Assembly: GCA_030696545.1 (NCBI GenBank)
Contig: JAUYSA010000390.1
Coordinates: 1 to 8,363 of the forward strand
From: Hyphomonadaceae bacterium
Lineage (GTDB): Bacteria; Pseudomonadota; Alphaproteobacteria; Caulobacterales; Hyphomonadaceae
Reading direction: 5' to 3'
Length of the DNA stretch: 8,363 nt
Shown here: positions 1 through 4,495 of the stretch, piece by piece
Position numbering within the stretch: the stretch's first letter is position 1
Layout of the letters: each line of letters opens with the position of its first letter
The notes under the pieces: generated by a model
Databases searched by the model: none
What the model saw: only the letters and a program-made list of their open reading frames with translations
What the model was told of the DNA's origin: nothing
Translations under genes and position numbers: made by a program

Positions 1-161
1 TTTTGGCGCCTCAATCCATTAAGAGGTCAATACTTGTGCTAAGCGAGCGCCGTTTCGGGAAAATTGGAATTCGGAGAAGACTTTGGGCGGAAAACTTCAT
101 CCGAAAACACGCGCAGCAGCCGATTGTTGAGTTTACGCAACGACCGCATCTAATTTGCAGT
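1..161. other. AT-richer intergenic edge, no gene seen
   Basis: This stretch lies downstream of the second glutathione peroxidase and continues past the window edge. It is visibly richer in A and T than the coding sequence around it. No reading frame here has a recognisable product. An 8-nt motif, agtttacg, occurs at 130-137 and again at 159-166, where it covers the peroxidase stop codon. I see no strong hairpin followed by a T-run, so no terminator is called for the minus-strand operon ending here. Confidence 0.5.
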
Positions 162-641
162 TTACGATAGTGCAGCCTCGATCGCCGCCCGCATTTCCCG
201 GCTTTCCGGCTCCACCTTCGACTTGAAAGCCCCCACCGGCTCGCCCGCCTTGTTGACCAGCAGCTTGTGGAAATTCCACGCCGGATGTGCTGCACGCCCC
301 AGCCGCTCACGCATCCACTTGTAGAACGGATGCGCGTGGCTGCCTTTCACGGCTGTCTTCTCCGTCATCGGAAAAGTCACCGCATACGTCACCGCGCAGA
401 ACGCGGCGATCTCGGTTTCCTTTGCCGGTTCCTGCCACAGGAACTGGTTGCACGGCACGCCGATCACAGTGAAGCCGCGATCATGATACTCGGTCTGTAT
501 GTGCTGCAGCCCCGTGTATTGCGGCGTGAACCCGCACTTCGACGCCACGTTCACGACAAGCAGCGCCTGCCCCTCGAACTTCTTCAGCGGCAGAGGGGAT
601 CCATCAATGCCCGTGAACGCGAAATCATAAGCCGTCGTCAT
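162..641 (-). CDS. Glutathione peroxidase family protein (copy B)
   Basis: This 159-aa cysteine-type glutathione peroxidase has a thioredoxin fold and reduces hydrogen peroxide or organic hydroperoxides in the cytoplasm with thioredoxin or glutathione. The peroxidatic Cys36 sits in NVASKCG. The rest of the catalytic tetrad is Gln70 (in QEP), Trp122 and Asn123 (in WNF). Cys64 (PCNQF) and Cys82 are further cysteines; Cys82 sits in the block where the resolving Cys lies in thioredoxin-dependent members. It is short, lacking the insertion of animal tetrameric enzymes, and resembles E. coli BtuE in motif wording. The frame stays open upstream, but this ATG starts MTTAYDF, which aligns with the start of the neighbouring paralogue, and it lies 2 nt after that gene's stop. 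The pair aligns without gaps at about 54% identity (85 of 158, counted by eye). The preferred electron donor cannot be read from sequence. Confidence 0.93.
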   Translation of the reverse strand: MTTAYDFAFTGIDGSPLPLKKFEGQALLVVNVASKCGFTPQYTGLQHIQTEYHDRGFTVIGVPCNQFLWQEPAKETEIAAFCAVTYAVTFPMTEKTAVKGSHAHPFYKWMRERLGRAAHPAWNFHKLLVNKAGEPVGAFKSKVEPESREMRAAIEAALS

Positions 642-643
642 AC

Positions 644-1120
644 TCACAGGGCTCCGTCGATCGCAGCCCTGATCTCGGGCGCTTCCGGCACAATCGTCGG
701 CGCGAACGCCTGCAAGGCTTTGCCGTCCTTGCCGATCAGCAGCTTGTGGAAGTTCCACACCGGCTCCGCCGGCTGCCCAAGCTCGCCCTTGATCCACTGA
801 TAAAATGGATGCGCACTTTCGCTCTTCACATCCGTCTTCGCCGTCAGCGGAAAATCCACGCCGAACGTCATCGAGCAGAATGTCTCGATCTCTTCATTCG
901 TCCCCGGCTCCTGCCCCATGAACTGATTTGACGGCACGCCGAGCACGACCAGGCCCTTGTTCTTCAGATCGCGATACAGCGACACCAGCCCCTCATATTG
1001 CGGCGTCAGCCCGCACTTCGAGGCCACATTCACGATCAGCACCGGATGCCCACTGAACTGTCTCAGCGGCAGTGGCTCGCCCTTGATCGACGTAAATGAG
1101 AAATCGTGCGCGGTGGTCAT
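644..1120 (-). CDS. Glutathione peroxidase family protein (copy A)
   Basis: This 158-aa peroxidase is the tandem paralogue of the gene that follows it on the minus strand. The tetrad is Cys36 (NVASKCG), Gln70 (QEP), Trp122 and Asn123 (WNF). Cys82 is again present as a possible resolving cysteine. The usual PCNQF motif reads PSNQF here, so Ser64 replaces the cysteine kept in copy B. The chosen ATG overlaps the upstream amphi-Trp stop codon in an ATGA arrangement (1117-1120), which suggests translational coupling; GGAAAG lies a few bases upstream. A GTG at 1135 would add five residues (through V) but lacks this support and has no counterpart in the paralogue. The role inferred from the family is reduction of hydroperoxides in the cytoplasm. 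The differing cysteine content suggests the two copies may recycle with different donors or rates. Confidence 0.93.
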   Translation of the reverse strand: MTTAHDFSFTSIKGEPLPLRQFSGHPVLIVNVASKCGLTPQYEGLVSLYRDLKNKGLVVLGVPSNQFMGQEPGTNEEIETFCSMTFGVDFPLTAKTDVKSESAHPFYQWIKGELGQPAEPVWNFHKLLIGKDGKALQAFAPTIVPEAPEIRAAIDGAL

Positions 1121-1344
1121 GACTCTGCTTTCCACTTCATCTGAAACTCGATCTCTTCGCCGTCGCTGCCGCGCTCATGCTCGATATTGAATACGGCGCG
1201 CGCGGGCACGTGGATGCGTTCGCCAGCAATCTGGATCACGAACGCCTCGCCCTGCTCCACGCTGTCCGCAAACCGCCGCAGCTTCGCTACGAACTGGGCG
1301 CGCGTGTAGCTCTTTTCAACGTCACGCTGAGGTTTGCGGGCCAT
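1117..1344 (-). CDS. Amphi-Trp domain-containing small protein
   Basis: This 75-aa soluble protein matches the amphi-Trp domain family as I remember it. It has an N-terminal basic stretch, a helix around FVAKLRRFADSVEQGE (residues 18-33), a strand segment IQIAGERIHVPARAVF (residues 37-52), then an acidic EHERGSDGEEIEF and the closing aromatic QMKW with Trp71. The molecular function of the family is not established. A good ribosome binding site, GAGGAG at 1351-1356, sits 6 nt before the ATG. The gene begins 23 nt after the acyltransferase stop, and its TGA overlaps the ATG of glutathione peroxidase A by 4 nt. It is therefore almost certainly translated from the same message as the peroxidases. 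There are no cysteines, signal peptide or membrane segment, so a direct redox role is unlikely. Confidence 0.85.
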   Translation of the reverse strand: MARKPQRDVEKSYTRAQFVAKLRRFADSVEQGEAFVIQIAGERIHVPARAVFNIEHERGSDGEEIEFQMKWKAES

Positions 1345-1350
1345 ATCAAT

Positions 1351-1356
1351 CTCCTC
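1351..1356 (-). promoter_or_regulatory. Ribosome binding site of the amphi-Trp gene
   Basis: On the minus strand this reads GAGGAG, an almost ideal Shine-Dalgarno match, with a 6-nt spacer to the ATG at 1342-1344. It fixes the start of the small gene and shows that it is translated in its own right within the operon. Confidence 0.75.
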
Positions 1357-1367
1357 GGGTCAGAAAT

Positions 1368-2147
1368 CTACGAAACCGTATCAGGCTTTGCGTCCGCTGA
1401 TACCTTTTCCCGCGCCCGCACAATCCCGTTCGCCCTGTCCCACTCGCGCCCCTCCGCGATCAACCGATCCGTATTGCTGCGGATCGCGCTGCCGAGCTGC
1501 TCAAGGAACTCGTCCTTCCCCAGCCCCGGCGGAATCGGATCGAGAAACTCGATGACCGCCGGCCCCGGATACTTGGCATAATCCTGCTGCTGCCAGCGCA
1601 GGCCAAGGCTCGTCGCCACCGGCACCACCGGCCATTGGGCAGCTTCCTGCATGTGCCACACGCCCGCACGAAAGCGCTTGTGCTCGCCCACCTTGGTGAG
1701 ATGCCCCTCGGGATAGATCAGCACGATCCGCTTGTCCTCGGCCGCCTTTGCAAAGCTCGCCGCCAGATCCTTGCGCGCTTCCGGCCCGCCGCAATTGTCG
1801 ATCACGATCGCGCCCAGCTTCTCCAGCACTTTCGGCACCAGCGGAAACCGCTCCAGATGATCGCCCGTCACAAACGCCAGTTCATCGAACTGCACGTACA
1901 TCAGGAAGCCGTCGCCATAGCTCGAATGCTTCGGCGCCAGGATGAACGGCGCCGGCGGCAACCGCTCGCGCCCCCGCACCTCCGGCTTGATCCCGCACAG
2001 CTTCATCAGCTGCACCATGCGCTTTGAATACCGCTGCACAGCCCAGCGTACGCCGGCGCGCCCCGGCGTCAGCGCCAGAAGTGCGGCCATCAGCACATAG
2101 AGAATCGAGATCCACCAGAACCCGACAGTGAACAGGAAAGACCGCAT
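1368..2147 (-). CDS. PlsC-like 1-acylglycerol-3-phosphate acyltransferase
   Basis: This 259-aa membrane-associated lysophospholipid acyltransferase would transfer an acyl chain to lysophosphatidic acid (or another lysolipid) to make phosphatidate on the inner face of the membrane. One hydrophobic segment at about residues 5-27 anchors the N-terminus. The catalytic HX4D motif is His74 to Asp79 in PKHSSYGD. Motif II is GAIVIDN (112-118), where many members have an Arg at the last position. Motif III is YPEGHLTK (145-152) in place of the usual FPEGTRS, so the Thr and Arg after EG are replaced. Motif IV is WPVVPV (172-177). The start has GGGGGA just upstream. Length fits the family (about 240-260 aa). 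It sits 61 nt after the glutathione transferase gene and 23 nt before the amphi-Trp gene. The altered motif III makes the acceptor lipid uncertain; an ornithine-lipid or other acyltransferase remains possible. Confidence 0.85.
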   Translation of the reverse strand: MRSFLFTVGFWWISILYVLMAALLALTPGRAGVRWAVQRYSKRMVQLMKLCGIKPEVRGRERLPPAPFILAPKHSSYGDGFLMYVQFDELAFVTGDHLERFPLVPKVLEKLGAIVIDNCGGPEARKDLAASFAKAAEDKRIVLIYPEGHLTKVGEHKRFRAGVWHMQEAAQWPVVPVATSLGLRWQQQDYAKYPGPAVIEFLDPIPPGLGKDEFLEQLGSAIRSNTDRLIAEGREWDRANGIVRAREKVSADAKPDTVS

Positions 2148-2208
2148 GCGTCCCCCGAAGCGTTGCTCTGGGGTCGCACCTATTGCGCGATCACGTCAAC
2201 TCCGTGGC

Positions 2209-3084
2209 TCACGTCGCCGGCTTGACCTTGTCCTGATTCATCAGCTCGAAATCGCTCGCATCATGCCGCTCATGCAGCTGGCTCGCCAGATCGCCCCAAG
2301 TCCGGTTCACCATGCGCCCGCGCTTGACCGCTGGCCGCTTGGCGATCGTGTCAGTCCACCGAAGGACATTTTTGTATTCATGCACCGCGAGAAACTCGCC
2401 AGCTTCGTACAGAACGCCTTTCACCATCGCCCCATACCAGGGCCACACAGACATATCCGCGATCGTATAGTCATCGCCCGCCAGATACTCCGTCTCCGCC
2501 AGCCGCCGGTCGAGCACATCCAGCTGCCGCTTCACTTCCATCGCATAGCGATCGATCGGATACTCCCACTTCTCCGGCGCATACGCATAGAAGTGCCCGA
2601 AGCCTCCGCCCAGAAACGGCGCGGCGCCCATCTGCCAGAACAGCCAGTTCAGCGTCTCCGTCCGAGCCGCACGGTCCTTCGGCAGGAACGCATCAAACTT
2701 CTCGGCCAGGTAAAGCAGGATCGATCCCGATTCGAACACGCGCACTGGCTTCGGCTCGCCGCGATCCAGCATCACGGGAATCTTCGAGTTCGGGTTGATC
2801 GCCACATACCCGCTCGAAAACTGATCGCCCTTGTTGATATTGATCAGCCACGCATCGTACTCGGCGCCCGCATGGCCCAGCGCCAGCAGCTCCTCGAGCA
2901 TCACAGTCACTTTCACGCCGTTCGGCGTACCCGTCGAATGAAGCTGGATCGGATGCTTCCCGACAGGCAACTCCTTGTCATGCGTCGGCCCGGCGATCGG
3001 CCGGTTGATGTTGGCGAACCGCCCGCCATTCTCCTTGTTCCATGTCCACACCTTCGGCGGGATATAAGCGGGCGTATCGGTCAT
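2209..3084 (-). CDS. yghU: YghU-type glutathione S-transferase / disulfide oxidoreductase
   Basis: This 291-aa protein is a close match in wording to E. coli YghU (about 288 aa), a Nu-class glutathione transferase. YghU binds two glutathiones per subunit and has disulfide-bond reductase activity, with weak classical transferase activity. The N-terminal extension PPKVWTW and NINRP (25-29) is characteristic. The thioredoxin-like domain has TPNGVKV (53-59), DQFSSG (87-92), cis-Pro NSKIP (99-103) and the glutathione-binding ESGSILLYLAEKF (118-130). The helical domain carries NWLFWQMGAAPFLGGGFGHF and the capping box TIADMSVWP, and the end has ERHDASDFE. The frame stays open to 3153, but the ATG at 3084 gives MTDTPAYIPPKVWTW, matching YghU, with AAGGA about 10 nt upstream. 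It heads the minus-strand block and is divergent from the cupin gene. A disulfide-reducing role fits the peroxidases downstream. Confidence 0.95.
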   Translation of the reverse strand: MTDTPAYIPPKVWTWNKENGGRFANINRPIAGPTHDKELPVGKHPIQLHSTGTPNGVKVTVMLEELLALGHAGAEYDAWLININKGDQFSSGYVAINPNSKIPVMLDRGEPKPVRVFESGSILLYLAEKFDAFLPKDRAARTETLNWLFWQMGAAPFLGGGFGHFYAYAPEKWEYPIDRYAMEVKRQLDVLDRRLAETEYLAGDDYTIADMSVWPWYGAMVKGVLYEAGEFLAVHEYKNVLRWTDTIAKRPAVKRGRMVNRTWGDLASQLHERHDASDFELMNQDKVKPAT

Positions 3085-3207
3085 GCGGGCATATCCTTCG
3101 TGTAGCAGGCCCAAGATGTGCGGCCCGCCAGCACGTCTTACAAGCCGGAACATTCAAACCAGCCCCAACTGATGCGTGAGAAGACCTACTCAGATGATCG
3201 AGCAGAA

Positions 3208-3236
3208 CTGACAGGGCGCAAAACACGCGATAGGGT
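3208..3236 (+). promoter_or_regulatory. Possible sigma-70-type promoter for the cupin gene
   Basis: CTGACA at 3208-3213 matches the -35 consensus at five of six positions. A 17-nt spacer follows, then TAGGGT at 3231-3236, which matches only three of six -10 positions. Transcription would start near 3243 and leave a leader of about 18 nt carrying GGGGGA before the ATG. The spacing is right but the -10 is weak, so this is a guess. No convincing match was found for the divergent transferase gene in the same 176-bp gap. Confidence 0.35.
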
Positions 3237-3260
3237 CGCTCAAATCATCGGGGGATCGCC

Positions 3261-3701
3261 ATGCACCGCGCCACATTCGCACTAGCCGCACTTCTCGCCG
3301 CCGCCGGCTGCGCCCAGAAGCCCGCCGCCAGCAGCGCGTGGACCGGCAACGCAACCTTCGCTCCCATGTCCGCCGCCACAGCCACAGGCGCCTTCGCCGC
3401 CACGCTGGACGGCAGCACAACAACAGCCGCGCCCTACACGATCCGCGTCCACATCACCAAGGGCGGCAAAATCCTGCCCCACATCCATCCCGATCCGCGC
3501 GTCATCACAGTCGTCGATGGCAATCTCTGCTACGGCTTCGGCGAAACCTTCGATCCAGAGGCGTGCAAGATGTACCCGGAAGGCAGCTACTTCCTCGTCC
3601 CCGGCAACGTCCCCCACTATGGCTATGGCAAGGAAGAAGCAGTCTATCAGGAATCCGGCGTAGGCCCGTCCGCGTTCAACCTGACGCCCGCCAAGAACTG
3701 A
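3261..3701 (+). CDS. Cupin-domain lipoprotein
   Basis: This 146-aa protein begins with a short hydrophobic signal ending in a lipobox (LAAAGC), so Cys17 is the likely lipidated residue and the mature protein would be membrane-anchored outside the cytoplasm. An Ala/Thr-rich linker leads to a single cupin barrel. Motif 1 fits G-X5-HXH-X3-(E)-X6-G as Gly68, His74, His76 and Gly87, but the expected metal-binding Glu is Arg80. Motif 2 has GSYFLVPGNVPH with His119. Three histidines could still hold a metal. Cys90 and Cys102 flank the turn and could pair in the periplasm. GGGGGA precedes the ATG by 5 nt. It is divergent from the yghU-type gene and convergent with the unrecognised gene at 3933-4442, with a palindromic repeat starting 2 nt after its stop. 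The substrate is unknown; cupins range from enzymes to binding proteins. Confidence 0.85.
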   Translation: MHRATFALAALLAAAGCAQKPAASSAWTGNATFAPMSAATATGAFAATLDGSTTTAAPYTIRVHITKGGKILPHIHPDPRVITVVDGNLCYGFGETFDPEACKMYPEGSYFLVPGNVPHYGYGKEEAVYQESGVGPSAFNLTPAKN

Positions 3702-3702
3702 G

Positions 3703-3862
3703 AGCCCCCTCCGTCTCGATGCTTCGCATCGATCCACCTCCCCCAGTCTTCGACTGGTGGAGGCAACACACCGTTGTCGGCTCGGCGTCCAGATTGCCTC
3801 CCTCAGTCCGAAGGACTGGGGGAGGTGGCTCGGCGCGTCCTCGCGCCGAGACGGAGGGGGCT
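3703..3862. repeat. Mirrored pair of palindromic hairpin units (REP/BIME-like mosaic)
   Basis: Two related units face each other: 3703-3766 and, inverted, 3794-3862, separated by a 27-nt centre. The outer arms (3703-3718 and 3847-3862) are a perfect 16-bp inverted repeat, agccccctccgtctcg. Each unit then has a variable hairpin and a conserved one. In the left unit the variable hairpin is 3716-3732 (7-bp stem); the conserved one is 3737-3763 (12-bp stem, one mismatch). In the right unit they are 3829-3850 (9-bp stem) and 3797-3825 (13-bp stem with one G-T pair). Such intergenic mosaics are frequent in some alphaproteobacterial genomes and are thought to spread like REP/BIME elements. Lying between convergent genes, it could also stop transcription from both sides, although it has no T-run. 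Confidence 0.8.
3716..3763. terminator. Hairpin pair after the cupin gene, possible terminator
   Basis: Two consecutive stem-loops (7 bp with a 3-nt loop, then 12 bp with one mismatch and a 3-nt loop) begin 15 nt after the cupin stop. They are part of the palindromic repeat described at 3703-3862. The stems are GC-rich, but no T-tract follows, so intrinsic termination is only a possibility. Confidence 0.3.
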
Positions 3863-3880
3863 GACACGCACAACGCCAAC

Positions 3881-3933
3881 CTAAGCCACCCGGCTCGCAC
3901 CTGCAGCCTCCGCCGCAGATCATTCACCCGCGT
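3881..3933 (-). pseudogene. Degenerate copy of the 3' end of the Atm1-type ABC gene
   Basis: The first 18 nt, 3881-3898, are identical to 4496-4513, which is the stop codon and last five codons of the ABC exporter gene. Beyond this, to about 3933, roughly 26 of 35 positions still match 4514-4549 with one single-base gap. Read on the minus strand, the copy would encode a tail ending AASRVA-like (here GASRVA after a frameshift), preceded by RVNDL where the intact gene has RAHDL. The single-base deletion breaks the frame, and no upstream part of the exporter is present, so this is a remnant and not a gene. Its edge coincides with the stop codon of the 169-aa gene. It may be the displaced original end of the exporter gene or what is left of a tandem duplicate. 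Confidence 0.7.
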
Positions 3934-4442
3934 CACGCAGTCTGCAGTCCGTACTTCGCAACTTCAGCATGATCGTCACGCACGGCAAACAATACGTCTG
4001 CCTCCGCGAACAGCATCAGCCTGCCGATGATCGCCCCGTCTCGTTCGCAATCGAAAGCAAAGCCGACCGACTCGACATATGGCTTCGTCATCTCTAGGCG
4101 TTGTGGCCGCGCGAGGCGGGACCCAATCGCCCACTGCGCATCCGGCTCTGCGGTCAAGCACCAGCAAGCAAGCATCTCGGCAAAAAGGTCGGGGTCTTCT
4201 TTCCGCAAATGCCCTGCAGATAGCTCCAGCGAGACGCCGAGCTCCACACGCACATCGCTGGCGCCTCTGGGACCCGTTCGTACGCGGAAAGTCACTACGC
4301 CCGCCGGACTTTCGAAATCCAGCTCAAGGTCTACTTCTTCTTTCCACATGCGCGGCGGATATCCCGCGCGACGGACCGCACGCAGGACGCCCGCATCGCA
4401 GAGTGCCCCCGCGCCCGCCCAAGCCTCATTATCAGTGCGCAT
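3933..4442 (-). CDS. Hypothetical protein, unrecognised
   Basis: I do not recognise this 169-aa protein. It has no signal peptide or clear membrane segment and appears soluble, with alternating strand-like segments (VDLELDFE at 37-44, GVVTFRVRTG at 48-57, RVELGVSLEL at 65-74, IIGRLMLFAEADVLFAV at 138-154). A CWC motif lies at 93-95, with further cysteines at 15 and 132. The chosen start has AGGAG 8 nt upstream; a second ATG at 4349 would give 138 aa but has no comparable ribosome binding site. Codon use is less biased than in neighbours: GTA, CGA, AGA, AGT and AAT codons appear, whereas neighbours favour G/C endings. It begins 53 nt after the exporter stop, and a pair of 10-nt direct repeats lies just upstream. 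It sits between two copies of the exporter's 3' end, which with the codon use suggests acquired DNA. Confidence 0.65.
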   Translation of the reverse strand: MRTDNEAWAGAGALCDAGVLRAVRRAGYPPRMWKEEVDLELDFESPAGVVTFRVRTGPRGASDVRVELGVSLELSAGHLRKEDPDLFAEMLACWCLTAEPDAQWAIGSRLARPQRLEMTKPYVESVGFAFDCERDGAIIGRLMLFAEADVLFAVRDDHAEVAKYGLQTA

Positions 4443-4450
4443 GCATCACG

Positions 4451-4455
4451 CTCCT
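4451..4455 (-). promoter_or_regulatory. Ribosome binding site deciding the start of the 169-aa gene
   Basis: On the minus strand this reads AGGAG with an 8-nt spacer to the ATG at 4440-4442. It favours the 169-aa form over the 138-aa form that would begin at 4349. Confidence 0.6.
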
Positions 4456-4466
4456 GCAAACCGAAG

Positions 4467-4489
4467 CTGACATGCCATCCTGACATGCC
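4467..4489. repeat. Pair of 10-nt direct repeats, operator-like
   Basis: The sequence ctgacatgcc occurs at 4467-4476 and 4480-4489, 13 nt from start to start. It lies between the exporter stop codon and the start of the 169-aa gene, 25 nt upstream of that start on the minus strand. Near-helical spacing and the position suggest a binding site for a regulator of the 169-aa gene, but a chance repeat or a small duplication at an insertion boundary is equally possible. Confidence 0.4.
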
Positions 4490-4495
4490 GCAAGA

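Noticed and set aside
642..797. N-terminal extension of glutathione peroxidase B
   Set aside because: The extra 52 residues lie inside the coding sequence of copy A in another frame, and the paralogue alignment places the start at 641.
2128..3105. Plus-strand open frame opposite the yghU-type gene
   Set aside because: Low-complexity Arg/His-rich product and no family signature; the minus strand holds a clear full-length transferase.
3085..3153. Earlier in-frame start for the yghU-type gene
   Set aside because: The added 23 residues do not resemble YghU, and the internal ATG at 3084 reproduces its known N-terminus with a ribosome binding site.
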